This document shows, piece after piece, positions 1 through 9,984 of a stretch of DNA of 64,000 nucleotides. The notes below the pieces were generated by a model. It was not told the DNA's origin. It made no database searches and saw nothing but the letters and a program-made list of their open reading frames with translations. The stretch comes from Dugong dugon (Eukaryota; Chordata; Mammalia; Sirenia; Dugongidae), in the NCBI GenBank assembly GCA_030035585.1, contig CM057476.1:25652501-25716500 (forward strand), in the 5' to 3' direction. Positions within the stretch are counted from its first letter, which is position 1, and every line of letters begins with the position of its first letter. A program made the translations under genes and the position numbers.

Positions 1-60
1 ACATGATCTGGCACATGCCTGGCGTAAGTAAGTGCTATGCAAGCATGTGCTTCCATTTCT
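1..60 (+). repeat. L2/MIR 3'-end-like scrap
   Basis: The phrase resembling 'ctggcacatgcc...agtaagtgctatgc' matches the conserved end shared by L2 and MIR 3' tails (cctggcacatagtaagtgctc). It is too short to assign to a family. Confidence 0.35.
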
Positions 61-61
61 A

Positions 62-157
62 GCCATTTATGCATCCGTCTATCCATCAGTCCATCCATCC
101 AACCGTCCATCCACCCATCTACTCATCTATTCATTCATTGCTGTGGCCACAGTCCCT
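62..157. repeat. CCAT-type tetranucleotide microsatellite
   Basis: Interrupted CCAT/CCGT/CCAC/CATT units run across this stretch. The 85-codon open frame here (His/Ser/Pro-rich) is only the translation of the repeat. Confidence 0.8.
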
Positions 158-200
158 GCCACACGGTGGATGCTCTATAAATATTTTTAATTTCCTACAG

Positions 201-525
201 GGGGACATTGATAGTTCAATGGTAGAATTCTCACCTTCCATGCTGGAGACCCCAGTTTGCTTCCTGGTCAGTGCACCTCACGCGCAGCCACCACCCGTCT
301 GTCAGTGGAGGCTTGTGTGTTGCTAGGATGCTGAAGAGGTTTCAGTGGAGCTTCCAGACTCAGACGGGCTAGGAAGAAAGGTCTGGCCATCTACTTCCGA
401 AAAAATTCCCATGGATCACAATGGTCCGATCTGCAACCAGTCATAGGGATGCACAGGACTGGGCAGGGTTTCCTTCCATTATGCATGGGGTCACCATGAG
501 TCAGATGGCAGCTAACAACAATGAC
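201..525 (+). mobile_element. tRNA-Gly-headed SINE with RTE-like tail
   Basis: The head matches tRNA-Gly(GCC): 'cattgatagttcaatggtagaattctc' carries the A box and 'accccagtttgcttcctggtc' is a decayed B box. The body has 'tccagactcagacgggctaggaagaaagg', and the tail 'catggggtcaccatgagtcag...gctaacaacaa' matches the RTE LINE 3' end. Target-site duplications of 12 bp lie at 189-200 and 526-537 (11 of 12 identical). This is one of three such copies in the window. Confidence 0.82.
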
Positions 526-539
526 AATTTCCTATAGTT

Positions 540-845
540 AGATGTGCCAGTGGGGTGCTGGGTGCTGTGAGCACTGGTAGGGGAGAGGAGGGAGAACGGA
601 GCAGGTTGGAGTCCTTGCCCTCATGGAGCCTGTGGTCTAGAAGGGGTCAGGAAGACATTACCTGAGTCTTATAGAAAACTAACGGTCATAAAGGGTATGT
701 TCAGGGATACAGGATTGGAACCTGAGGCCCTAGTCTACCCGGGGGTCAGAGAGGACTTCCCTATGGAGGGGACGTCTGTCTCTTCTATGGCCTGAAGTTG
801 ACCCACCCACGTGGGCAAAGGCTGTGAAGTAGTGAGGAGCAGCAG
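540..845 (-). repeat. L2 LINE fragment (antisense)
   Basis: It reads 'gtgccagtggggtgctgggtgctgtgag' followed by 'tgccctcatggagcctgtggtct', the usual antisense L2 order (gtgccaggcac, then ccctcatggagcttacagtct), then 'agaggacttccct' and 'ctgaagtt'. It is diverged. Confidence 0.55.
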
Positions 846-904
846 TAGTGTATCAGCAGGCCCCTCTGTGGGCCAGTCTCTAGGGCAGACCGGGGACTAG
901 GAGG

Positions 905-1010
905 ACTCGAGAGAGTTCAGGGCCCTGCCTGCCCATTTCCCAGATGGGCAAACCGAGGCTTCGAGGTAACCCAGCAGGTAGAGAAAGGGCAGAACCAGAT
1001 GGAGCCCAGT
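905..1010 (-). repeat. MIR fragment (antisense)
   Basis: 'gcccatttcccagatgggcaaaccgaggcttcgaggtaacccagcaggtagagaaagggcagaacc' follows the antisense MIR core (cccattttacagatgaggaaactgaggc...cacagctagtaagtggcagagc). Confidence 0.6.
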
Positions 1011-1100
1011 GCTCTCCTTGAAGGAAGATGAGCTCACACCAGCTGGAAATGTGGGGGGCACAAGCTGAGTGATGTGCATGTTCAGCTACAGGATTCTCCA

Positions 1101-1615
1101 ACAGTGCAAGGGGCAAGATTTTGAACCAGTTCAAACTGGTTCAATCACGGCCAACGAAGAGAAACAGGACCAGATTCGAATGTTTAAAATTAGGGTGAGC
1201 TGGAAGGATAACTGGAATGGGAAAACTTATGGGTTGAAGCCTTGGAATGAGACACTTGGAAGAGACATAGTGAGCCCCTGAAGGACGCTGATGTGTTAGA
1301 TTGGATTAATTGCAGGACTGTGGAGAGCAATATAATTGAAAGTGGCACACTTGGCAACCGTCTTTGAGCTGGGCACCACCGTTTCCAACTCTGCTTAGAA
1401 TCTGAGGGTCAAGAGATTCGGTTGCTATGCAATGTGATGCTGCCCTTGTTGTCTAAGAGGGAGATTCAGTTTCTAGCAGGGCTTTGATCCATAATTTTCC
1501 CTGTTTCAGTTATTGTTCTGGTTCACCCAAATTTTGGAAAGTTCGGGTCTGTTCCAGTTCGCTTCCTTGTCGATGACTGAACCAGAAAGAACCAGTTTGA
1601 TTCCCTGCTGAGGAG
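1101..1615. mobile_element. Possible decayed DNA transposon with GAACCAGTT-rich ends
   Basis: The left end carries an 11-bp palindrome (TTGAACCAGTT, 2-nt loop, AACTGGTTCAA at 1121-1144). The right end (1560-1612) carries related words in inverted order (CTGAACCAG, GAACCAGTTTGATTC). The outermost bases read CAG...CTG, as in hAT elements. I cannot find a matching 8-bp duplication and do not recognise the family. No transposase frame is evident. Confidence 0.35.
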
Positions 1616-1624
1616 TGAGTGAGG

Positions 1625-1730
1625 CACATGTGTCCATTTAACAGAGGAGGAAGCTGAGACTCTGTTCCAAGTGAAGGAGCTGGGATTCGAATCCAGGAAC
1701 CCAGTGTGGGAATCTGAGCTCATATCCTTG
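1625..1730 (-). repeat. MIR fragment (antisense)
   Basis: 'acagaggaggaagctgagactctg' followed by 'gagctgggattcgaatccaggaaccc' matches antisense MIR. Confidence 0.6.
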
Positions 1731-2440
1731 GACTATCTTCCCTGGGGGAGGGGGCTGAGCCTGCCTCCAGGCCACAGGTCCCAGTTGCTCCTCTGACCTC
1801 CTCGAGCAGCGAGATTGTCCCCAGCCCTGGCTGACGCTGCCTGGGCCAGACTATCGGTTCCTTGCCCCCTCTCTCTCCCTGTCCCCATTGTCTCTGGATT
1901 CTGACTCCATTTCACAATCTGACTTCACAAGGCCTGGCCCATTTTGTGCAAACTGCAAAGCTCTTTTCTTTGTGATTATAATTCTTTTTTTTCTTTTGGA
2001 ATCCAAATTCTCTTGACAGGAAAGTCAGTGCTTGGGTTTGGAGAAGTTTGCTTCCTGCTCCATGCGAAAGCCATTACAGCCGCGCCGGGCCCACGCATGT
2101 GTGCGCACACCCCGACTCTGTCACTCCCTGGAAAAGTGTGTCCAGCTGTGGGGGCCCAGGCCCTGGGCAAAGTAATGCAAACCAGTCCTCACTGGGAAGC
2201 ATGTTCTTTAATCAGGGCTCGCCACCCCCACCCCCAGCTCTCAGGTGCCTGCTCTGTTCCTCTGGGTGGGGGTCCTCGGTGGCTGCATGCACAACGTGGG
2301 CCTGAGCCTGGGTCTGGGGGTCCCGGGTGGGGCTTCCTGGCTGGTCCAGGCCCCTCGGGGCTGGCACATGCTGTGGAGCTTGGGCTGGGGGATTTGGGAA
2401 AAGCTGTGCGGATGGGGGTGGGAGGCAGAGGGCCCCTCCA
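1731..2440. other. Single-copy GC-rich stretch, no gene seen
   Basis: No repeat, splice-flanked exon or promoter is recognisable. An AT-richer block around 1925-2080 (TTTTGTGCAAACTGCAAAG, GTGATTATAATTC) could be a conserved element. Open frames on both strands overlap one another and have no recognisable protein similarity. Confidence 0.4.
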
Positions 2441-2960
2441 AAGGTAAGACTGGGAGGGGGTGGCTTGAGGGGAAGGTGCAGGGGAGAGGGAAGAGGGCCT
2501 CAAGAGACAAAGGGAAGGTGGAGAGAGGATAGGCAGAATGGGGCTGGGGAGAGAGGACGGTGGAGAGGGAGTGTGAGGGGAAAGGATGTGGAGAAATGGA
2601 GCAAGTAGGACAGAAAGAGAGACACACAGAGAAAGAAACAGAGACAGAGGTGGAGAGAGAAGGAAAGAGACTGAGAGAGACAGAGAGACAGAGAAGAAGA
2701 GAGAAAGAGGCAGGGACAAAAATAGAGACACAGACATATACAGAGAAATAGAGAGGGACAAAGAGAGAGAGAGAAAGGCAGGGAGAGAGAGGCTGAGAGA
2801 CACAGAGACAGAGAAACAGAGATAGAAAAAGAAGAAAGGGAGACACAGGGAGAGACACAGGGGAGGGCGTAAGGAGAGGAAAGATTGAGGGAACACCAAA
2901 AAAAGAAGGTGGGAAAGAGAGACACACAGAGTAAGACAGGTAAACAAAGATCAGATAAGA
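2440..2960. repeat. Purine-rich (GA)n/(GAGACA)n low-complexity tract
   Basis: About 500 bp is almost free of pyrimidines on the + strand, with shifting GAGA, GACAGAGA and AAAGAGAG units. Minus-strand open frames of 193-306 codons here are Ser/Leu/Cys/Phe/Pro-rich translations of the tract and not genes. Long homopurine-homopyrimidine tracts can form triplex DNA (general knowledge). Confidence 0.85.
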
Positions 2961-3029
2961 GTGAGAGAACATGGGGGTAAGAAAAGATCCTGAGATTAGT
3001 TTCCAGAAAAGTTGATTGGGAGGTGGCTG

Positions 3030-3190
3030 GAGTCCTCTGGGCCTCACACAGGCCTTGATTCTGGTTTGCTTCTGGCTCCACCGCTTTCTAGCTGTGTGAC
3101 CCTGGGCAAGTTCCTTCCCTATCCATGCCTCAGTCTCCCCATCTGTAAAATGGGCATGCATGGAGTTGGGGGCTTGGTGACCTCTGAGGC
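3030..3190 (+). repeat. MIR
   Basis: 'ggctccaccgctttctagctgtgtgaccctgggcaagttcc...cctcagtctccccatctgtaaaatggg' is the MIR core in sense orientation. Confidence 0.85.
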
Positions 3191-3720
3191 TTTTCCAGGG
3201 GTGGTGAGGAGGGAGAAAATCTAGAGAAGAAGGGAAGAAAGGGGCAGCAGGGGGAGCTGCGGGAGGATGTGGGAGAACATATGGGTGCTGGCAAGATAAA
3301 AGCTCATTCTTTTGTCATGCGGTCGGCATGTTCACAACCTGCGACATGGAAGGACTTCCCAGCCCCACAGGAGTGGGCTGCAAGTGTTTCTGAGGGAAGT
3401 CTGATTTCTGTATTTATTTTGGTCCTGGTCCTGAAATCTAGCAACCAGATTCTAGCTGCTTCCAAAGCCAACACTGTTGTATGAACGTGTTCCCACCTCC
3501 CACCCCAAGGCTCCATGGCACTGGGCATCCCCCTACTGTCCCAGGGGGCGGGAGACCCCCTTTTGAGGCTGTCTAGGCTGCTGGTCCCTGCCTGTGGCCT
3601 GTGGTGGCCAAGCCAGGACTCTGCCATCCCTATTCCCAAGGGGACAGGCAGAGGTGGTCCTGGCCTTTGGGGCCCAGAGATCCCGGAACTGGGAAGGGCC
3701 TGAGGATGAGGGGGCTGTGA
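3191..3720. other. Single-copy stretch, no gene seen
   Basis: No repeat is recognised. The part at 3290-3490 is less GC-rich, non-repetitive and retains a CpG-containing word (CATGCGGTCGGCATG). It might be a conserved noncoding element, but nothing decisive is visible. Confidence 0.35.
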
Positions 3721-3724
3721 GGTG

Positions 3725-3870
3725 GTAGAAAAAAGAATCAGGGTCAGGGATCATGTCGCCCTCCCAGCTCTGAGCTCTTTTTTGTCATCTGTGAAACGAG
3801 CGTAATGATGCCACGTGGCCCGCCTCACGGAGCTACAGTCAGGATGAATGTGGCAAGACGAGTGTCTTTG
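3725..3870 (+). repeat. MIR
   Basis: 'cccagctctgagctctttttgtcatctgtgaaacgagcgtaatgatg...ctcacggagctacagtcaggatgaatg' is a diverged sense MIR, from the tctgtaaaatggg core through gttgttgtgaggat. Confidence 0.6.
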
Positions 3871-4050
3871 GCCCCCACCCCTACCAGGGCTCCCCCATCA
3901 CTGCTCCAATCCAACTGGACTATCCTGCTTATGGCACCCTCTCCTCCATCTGGCTGTGAGCTCCAAAAAGGTGGGATCATGTCTGTCTTTCTTATCTTGT
4001 AACCAGTGCCCAGTGTGAAGTAGATGCCAGCAAACATTAGCACCTCCCTG
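3871..4050 (+). repeat. L2 3' end
   Basis: 'ggctgtgagctccaaaaaggtgggatcatgtctgtctttcttatcttgtaaccagtgcccagtgtgaagtagatgcc' matches the L2 3' UTR (gtaagctccatgagggcaggg...tgcctggcacatagtagg). Confidence 0.65.
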
Positions 4051-4144
4051 CTGCCCCCACCCTCCCGCCCTTTAGGATCTAGACATACCTGTGTCTAACT
4101 GAATGGGAGACACGAGACAGGAGTTTTATCCAGCCCCTCTCATT

Positions 4145-4250
4145 TCTTTTCGAGACCGGGAGCATGATACTGCAATACTTGTGGCCTCAGTTTCTCTATC
4201 TGTAAAATGGGGGTAGGTGTGTCCATGTTGCACATCTCCCCAGGTTATGG
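4145..4250 (+). repeat. MIR fragment
   Basis: 'ggcctcagtttctctatctgtaaaatgggggta' is the MIR core. Confidence 0.7.
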
Positions 4251-4264
4251 AAAGGTTAAAATAA

Positions 4265-4332
4265 ACCCATGTCTTATAGGGTCTCTGTGGATCAGAATCA
4301 ACTCAATGGCAATGGGTTGGTTGGGTTTCGCT
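4265..4332 (+). mobile_element. AfroSINE tail fragment
   Basis: 'cttatagggtctctgtggatcagaatcaactcaatggcaatggg' is the 3' tail of AfroSINE (tagggtcgctatgagtcggaatcgactcgacggcaatggg). The tRNA-like head is missing, so the copy is 5'-truncated. Confidence 0.7.
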
Positions 4333-4404
4333 GCAGCACTGGGAGCAAGGAGGAGCTCTGTCTGAGGTAGGCGGGACTTGTTTCCTCCCCTCAGAGGAGC
4401 GCTG

Positions 4405-5100
4405 GACCAGGATTCTGGAGGTTGGGGCCTGTTGGTGGGACATGGGACAGGCTGGTTTCCCACAGGGCCCTCGGGTTTCCCATTTGTGAAGCGGGGGAGC
4501 TGACTAACCATCCCACTGGCTCTCCCGGCTCTGTTGTCCCAGGGTTCCTGCCTTTTGCCCCACCACCCTGGCTGTCTTTTATGCCCTTATCTCATCCCTC
4601 TGTTCTGCAGCCTGTCTCTGCCTCCTGCCCCCAATTCATCTGCTGGCAGAGGTCATGGGTGGGGGCGGGGGCCTCCCCATGCCTGCCCCGCTAAGCTTTA
4701 TCTGTAATCTAATGCTGGCCCCAGGGACAGGGGTCAGGGGAACTGCTGGGATGAAACTGAAGGGAATCTGGTGGGGAGAGAGGGAGTTGGGGTGGGGGAG
4801 CGTGTCGGAAATGAAGGGAAGATGGCTGTAGGAGGGTGCTGGGGCAGCTCCCTCTCTGCTCTTGGAAGACCCCCTGGGGTTGCATTTCCTACTCTGGGTG
4901 TGTCTACACCCAAGGCACATGGCCTTGGGCAAATCGTTCAGCTTCAGTTTTCTTCCCTGAGCAATGGGACCAGGGGAGGACTCAATGAACCCTTATACTC
5001 CTTACATAGTCCTCAGCATTCATGTTCTACCATTAATGCTGGTGATTGCCAAGAACGCTAAGGCCCAAAGGAGAAAAGCTGGGATTGAGCTCTAGTTCCA
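4405..5100. repeat. Diverged MIR fragments in GC-rich sequence
   Basis: A sense MIR-like core ('ctcgggtttcccatttgtgaagcggggg') lies at 4455-4500. Another lies at 4915-5000 ('ggccttgggcaaatcgttcagcttcagttttcttccctgagcaatggg'). An antisense piece at 5055-5100 has 'aaggcccaaaggagaaaagctgggattgag'. The sequence between them is single-copy without recognisable features. Confidence 0.5.
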
Positions 5101-5269
5101 TGTGTCCCCAAGGGCCATGTGCTTTCCACAGTGGACTGGTAAAGGTCAAAGGTCAAATTCCCAAACCAAGCTTTCCTTCAGTTCCAGGAGGAGGGTGAAT
5201 GATCTCAAAAAGATGAGTAGTTCCCCCCCCGGGGTTCCGAGCCCACTCCTTGGAGCAGCCTGCAATCAT

Positions 5270-5860
5270 TTCTGAAGAAGTTTTATAGAAATGACCGAGA
5301 TGAAAGAGGTAAGGAACAGCATCTTCGGCAGGTGGAATAGAATATGCAAAGGCACAGAGGCATGAAACACGATAGTATTTGCAGAGAAAAGGGTGGCAGT
5401 TCTATTTGTTACAGGGAAGGCTACTTGAGGGCGTAAAAATGAGAATGCATCTGGGGAGGCAAGTGGGCTGGAGTGTGAAGAACTTGGATGCATTTCTGGT
5501 GGTGAATGGTTCTAAGCAGATTCACTTTTAGAAAATTCCTTATGAGGTTGAGTGAGTAAGCAATTGGCAGAGACAAGACTAGATCCGAGCCAGGTGACTG
5601 TGGCAATAATCCCAGCATGAGAGTCCGAGTCCAGAGAGGTTTAGGGGTGGAATCTCTGGCACAGCACCTGGTGACCAGTGGGAAGGGTGTTGGGGAGGGT
5701 CAAGTTGAGGTTAACACCTAGATTTCTGACTTGGGCAGTTGAGTGGAAGGTGGGAGGTGGGCCACTCAATGATTCAGGGCTGCAGTGGACAGTATACGGC
5801 AAAGAATGTGAGGTTAGCTAGGCATGTGAGAACATGCCAGGTTTGAAGAATTGGTGAGTG
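5270..5860 (-). repeat. L2 LINE fragment (antisense)
   Basis: Phrases in order match antisense L2: a 'tggaatag...gcaaaggcacagaggcatg' block, 'tggctggagtgtgaag', 'gtggcaataatccc' and 'acacctagatttctgacttgggc'. The copy is strongly diverged. Confidence 0.55.
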
Positions 5861-6265
5861 TATCAGCTCTCAATGACCACAACAGTGCTGTGTAACAAAC
5901 AGCTACAAAACCCTGGTGGATTTCAAAGCCGAACATTTCTGTGAGGTTCTGCTGTTCTGGGCTGGGCTCTGCTGACCTTGGCTGGGCTCATTCAAATGTC
6001 TGAGGTTGGCTGGCTGCTGGCTAATCTAGGCTGGCTTCACCTGGCATGACTGGAAGTCTTTGCTTAGATCCACATATGTCATCCTCCAGCAGGCTAGCTC
6101 GAGCATGTCCTTGAGGCTTGCTAGAGGTGCAATGGGGAGAGCAAGCCCAATCATGCAAGTGCTTGTCAAGGCTCTGTTGTGTCATGTTGCTAACATCCCA
6201 TTGGCCAAAGTCAACCACCTGACTGAGCCTAAAGCCAGAGGGAGAGGGCACTGTGAGGTCACATG
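5861..6265 (-). mobile_element. Ancient repeat, probable MaLR-type LTR (antisense)
   Basis: It begins 'tatcagctctcaatgaccacaacagtgctgtgtaacaaac', the reverse complement of an LTR end of the type gtttgttacacagca...ataactgata. It continues with 'ggctgggctctgctgacc' and 'gtcacatggc'. The class is assigned from memory of the consensus and is uncertain. Confidence 0.45.
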
Positions 6266-6316
6266 GCAAAGGGTGTGGACACAGGAGGGGATGGAGAACT
6301 GAGGTTGATGTGAGGT

Positions 6317-6745
6317 GTTATGGATTGAATAACACAAAATATGTCTTGAAATCCTAACCCTTATATCTGTGAATATAATTTAATCTAATGCAATGCAATC
6401 ACCTTCCATATTGCAATCTAATGTGAAGTAATCAATCAGTTGGGGTTATTCTAGTGTCAGGTGGATCCTAAGCCTAATCACTTCTGAGTTATAGAAAGAT
6501 CAGCATAGACACAGAGACATGCACACAGACACAGGGAAGACAGGCACTATCTGATGATGACAGAGGCAGGTGAATCTAGAAGCCCAGAAACTCCAGGGAT
6601 TCCCTGCTACCACGAAGCTCAAATAGACAAGGAAGGACCTCCCCCTACAGCCACACCCTGAATTCAAACTTCTAGCCTCCTGAACTTCTAGCCTTTCTGT
6701 TTTTTATAGCCACCTATTTGTACTGTTTCTGTTACAGCAGCATGA
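6317..6745 (+). mobile_element. MaLR-like solo LTR (MLT1-type layout)
   Basis: It starts 'gttatggattgaataacac', then has 'cctaacccttatatctgtgaatat', 'ggtggatcctaagcctaatc', 'cacagggaagacaggc', 'cttctagcctcctgaac' and 'atagccacctatttgtactgtttctgttacagcag'. This is the order of ERVL-MaLR LTRs. No internal retroviral coding region is present. A close relative lies at 52385-52830. Confidence 0.75.
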
Positions 6746-6879
6746 GGCGTTGGCCAGGAGAAACCAGGGGGCTGCTATACATTCAGATCTGGAGATATGA
6801 GGCTGTTGCTCATGGATGGCTCTTAAAGCCGTCTGCCATCATCTGGGAGAGACAACCTCAGAGCTCAGAAGGCTCCCGG

Positions 6880-6960
6880 CCTTGCAGTGGAGCCAGCGGA
6901 GGCCCTGCCTGGTGTGCACACAGTAGGCGCTCAAAATACAGGGTGAAGGAACATGGCTTG
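6880..6960 (+). repeat. L2 3'-end scrap
   Basis: 'ctggtgtgcacacagtaggcgctcaaaatacagggtgaa' matches the L2 tail (cctggcacatagtaggcgctcaataaat). Confidence 0.5.
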
Positions 6961-7184
6961 GCAGGCTGGAGGAGTGACCTTGTGGGTCAGCAGGTGAAAC
7001 CCGGTGCCAGCCTGCACTGTGGGCAGATGTGAGAGCTGGCATGACCCAACGGGTTCCCTCTCCACTGAGGAAACACCCGTGCCACGGCCCGCTTTGGACA
7101 AAGATGGTGGCACATTTTCAGACCAGATGGCACTTGACCTGAATGAGCTCACTAGCTGTCCCCAAGGTTCCAGACTCTTTCTGG

Positions 7185-7345
7185 TCTATCTCATTTTACC
7201 CTCTAACAGCTCCCAGGAAGTCGGAGGAATTGTCCTCCATGTTGTGGTGGACAGCCTGGAGTCTTGGAGAAGCTCAAGGTCCCACAGCCAATGAAATGGC
7301 AGAGCTTGGAGCCCAGGGTCCAAGATTCCCAAACCTGGGCTCTTC
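7185..7345 (-). repeat. Possible MIR/L2-type fragment (antisense)
   Basis: 'tctcattttaccctctaacagctcccaggaagtcgg' through 'gctcaaggtcccacagccaatgaaatggcagagcttggagcccaggg' resembles antisense MIR (caaggtcacacagctagtaagtggcagagc). Confidence 0.5.
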
Positions 7346-7499
7346 TCGAACGCCCCCAGACCTGCTCTGGGTGGCTTTTCTTCTTTGTTGTGCAGCACAA
7401 AACCCGTGGCTCGGTGAGGGGGGGTTCAGTTAGGCAGCATGCCTGTATGACGAGCCCCCACAGAGCCACCCAGCCCTCCTCTAGCAGCCAAGCCCGGTT

Positions 7500-7850
7500 C
7501 CCTCGGAGGATTTTTTTTTAAAGGCAAGAAACAGCAGGGAAATCTCTCTCCCACTGTTTCTTGTATTTCCTTTACAGTTTCCTTTGTTGTATATTTAATT
7601 TTTTGTTTTATACCCTGTCGAAGAGAGATTCACCGACGAATCACCGATGGTTATTGATTTATTATTAATGGTGAATCAGACGTTGCTTTAATCGCATCTT
7701 CTGCCCTTTTCCTACTCAGCAGAGTTGAAGGACAACCCAAGGAAATAGTCCGGGCATCAGAGGTGCTTGGTGACATTTCTGTTTATTTCTCCATTGCAAC
7801 TTGTGGGAACGAAGCACTTTTTGGGGAGTCTTGACTGAAGCTTTCTCATG
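7500..7850. promoter_or_regulatory. Candidate conserved noncoding/enhancer block
   Basis: This single-copy, AT-rich island is flanked by GC-rich sequence. It contains TTTATTATTAATGG and GCTTTAATCGCAT (homeodomain-like TAAT cores). Retained CpGs (CACCGACGAATCACCGATGG) occur in a context where neutral CpGs normally decay. GATTCACC at 7627-7634 is inverted at 7670-7677. No repeat family is recognised. Function is inferred from composition only. Confidence 0.4.
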
Positions 7851-7910
7851 AGTGTGAGCACCTGGGCCTTGGCTGAAGGGGTAGAATGAGCCTAGCATAA
7901 CTTTTCTTGG

Positions 7911-8111
7911 GCAGCCCTGGTGCCACAAATGGTTAAACGCTCAGCCACTAACTAGAATGCTGGTGGTTTGAACTTAACCAGAGGCACCTTGGAAGAAAGG
8001 CCTGGTGATCTGCTTCTGAAAGGTCATAGCCTTGGAAACCTTATGGTGTGCAGGTCTACTCTGACCCACATGGGGTTGTCATGAGTTGGAATTGAACCAA
8101 CGACAACCAGT
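7911..8111 (+). mobile_element. AfroSINE (tRNA-Asn-like head)
   Basis: Head 'gcagccctggtgccacaaatggttaaacgctcag', diverged B box 'ggtggtttgaactta', body 'cttggaagaaaggcctggtgatctgcttctgaa', tail 'catggggttgtcatgagttggaattg'. This is the full-length type. Confidence 0.9.
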
Positions 8112-8371
8112 GCGTATGGTGCCAACCATTCCTTGTCAATGTGGTGTGGTCCTCAGGTGATGCTGAGGGGTGTCACGGGGCTGGTTGCTTGTCCTGTCAC
8201 TAAAGGGCCCCCAACCTCTATGTTTTCTGGTTTCTCTAGCTTCTTCCCCTTTCACTTCCAGTCAATGCCCAAACTTGGAGGAGCAACTCCCTGCCACACC
8301 TCCAGCAACTCACCAAAAAATCGCAACTGTCTTATGAAATAATACAAATAATAATGATAACCAACTGATAA

Positions 8372-8820
8372 AAGTTAACATTTATTGAGAGCTTTGCTAT
8401 AGACAATCCCTGGTGGTGCAAATGGTTAAGTGCTCAGTTACCAACAAAAAGGTTGGCAGTTCGAACTCACCCAAAGTTTCCTCGGGAAAAAGGCCTGGTG
8501 ATCTGCTTCTGAAATGTCACAGCCATGAAAACCCTACAGATCACAGTTGTACTCGGAAACACATGGGGTTGCCATGAGTCAGAGTCAACTAGATAGCAAC
8601 TGGTTGGTTGGTTGGTTGCTATAGACAAATGCCAAGAACTTTATGCAAATCATCTCAATCAGACAGCAAACAACTGTTTGAGGTGAGTCCTTGTTTATAC
8701 CCATTTGGCAGGTGAAGACACTGAGGCCGGGTGGGGTTAGGGACTTGTCCAAGGAAGGGTGGAGCCAGCACTGGAACTGGGTCTGATCTAAAGCCTGGGC
8801 TTTATCCATGAGTGTATCCT
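8372..8820 (-). repeat. MIR (antisense) split by an AfroSINE
   Basis: The left part 'taacatttattgagagctttgctatagaca' and the right part 'gccaagaactttatgcaaatcatctcaatc...cccatttggcaggtgaagacactgaggc...ggacttgtccaagg' form one antisense MIR once the SINE at 8407-8615 is removed. Confidence 0.8.
8407..8615 (+). mobile_element. AfroSINE nested in MIR
   Basis: It has a full head ('tccctggtggtgcaaatggttaag'), body and tail ending in TTGG repeats. The perfect 13-bp target-site duplication TTGCTATAGACAA lies at 8394-8406 and 8616-8628. Confidence 0.95.
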
Positions 8821-9094
8821 GTCTCCTTGGAGGACGGGATCTGCCAAGAGAGGGAGTCTGAGGGCACAGGAGGTTCACTCTGCGTGCTCCTGTTACCACG
8901 ATATTGTGGCTGAAGGACCAGGAGGGCGTCCTCCCCAGTCCCCAAAGTGCATGTGCTGTCCAGCACTGGGTGAGGGCCACTGCACTGGGCGTCTCTCAGG
9001 GAACTGTTCCCTGCAGCCATTGTTTCGCGTGCCAGCCACCTCAGAGGGCACCTCAAGCTTTGGACTCCTGCCGAGGATGTTTCTGGAAGCCATG

Positions 9095-9600
9095 TAATTC
9101 TGTGTGTGAGTTGGAACGTCAGACTGTGAGAGTGGGTGGGTAGGAGTGTGTTTGTGTGAGTGTGAACATGTGATTGTGTGAGAATGTGTGAGTGCGAGAG
9201 TGGGTGTGTGAGCGTGAACACACGCGTGAGTGTGTGACTGTGATTCTGTGTGAATATGGGAGTGTGAGCCTGTGGGTGAGTGAGAGCAGGGGCACGTGTG
9301 TGAGTTTGTGTGGGTGTGAACGTGGAAGCGTGAACGCGGATGTGTGGGAACGCATGTGTGACTGTGCATGGAGTGTGTACGTGTACAGCTGTGAGCGTGT
9401 GTATGAGGGCCAGGACGGGTGTGAGGGTGTGTGTGACTGTGTGGCTGTGAGTAGGTGAGTGTGTGAGTGTCTATGAATGTAAGTATGAACATGTGTGAAG
9501 GGAGTGTGCATGTGAGTGTAGGTACACAGATGTGGGTGCTTGTGTGAGCACTTGTGCAGGCGTGTGTCTCGGGGACTGCTGTGTACTCCTGGGCACTAGT
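9095..9600. repeat. Degenerate (TG)n/(GTGTGA)n tract
   Basis: About 500 bp alternates TGTG, GTGAG and GTGTGTGAA units. The 236-codon minus-strand frame (His/Thr/Ser-rich) is a translation of this tract and not a gene. Alternating purine-pyrimidine sequence can adopt Z-DNA (general knowledge). Confidence 0.85.
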
Positions 9601-9689
9601 CAATGTGTCTTTGGTTCGCTTTCCTCTCTGGGTGACGCAAGTACTAACAGCGAATAGAATCCTGTTTTCTTCCTGTCTCCAGTATCTGA

Positions 9690-9900
9690 GTCTAGCGGCC
9701 TAGATTTGAATGCTGATTTCACCAGCTAATGGCCATGTGATATTGAACATCCTTCTTCACCACTCTGAGCCTCAATTTCCTCAACTGTAAAATGGGTATG
9801 ATATTAGGAGCTCCCTCATAGGGTCTTTGTGAGGTTTAAAAGAGTTATCATCTGGGAAGTTCATGGAGCAGTGCTGGCTACTTTTCCTGTCATTATTTCC
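9690..9900 (+). repeat. MIR
   Basis: 'gcctagatttgaatgctgatttcaccagctaatggccatgtg...gagcctcaatttcctcaactgtaaaatgggtatgatattagg' is a near full-length sense MIR. Confidence 0.85.
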
Positions 9901-9984
9901 TCCTCCCCTCCAGAGATGACTCTAGATCAGTCCTTGTCCCCCCACCCTCAAAGGCCATTGACCATACGGATCAAGAGATATCAC

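Noticed and set aside
201..275. tRNA-Gly gene
   Set aside because: The tRNA-like part is decayed and fused to a SINE body and tail with a target-site duplication, so it is a SINE head and not a functional tRNA gene. The same applies at 24201 and 58781.
2189..3161. Overlapping 193-306-codon minus-strand frames
   Set aside because: They fall on the purine-rich tract. Ser/Leu/Cys/Pro/Phe runs without domains indicate low-complexity sequence.
6317..6745. Part of a complete endogenous retrovirus with the 52.4-kb LTR
   Set aside because: The two LTRs are 46 kb apart with many unrelated repeats between and no retroviral gene remnants. Each is a solo LTR.
8893..9603. 236-codon His/Thr-rich minus-strand frame
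   Set aside because: Translation of the degenerate TG tract.
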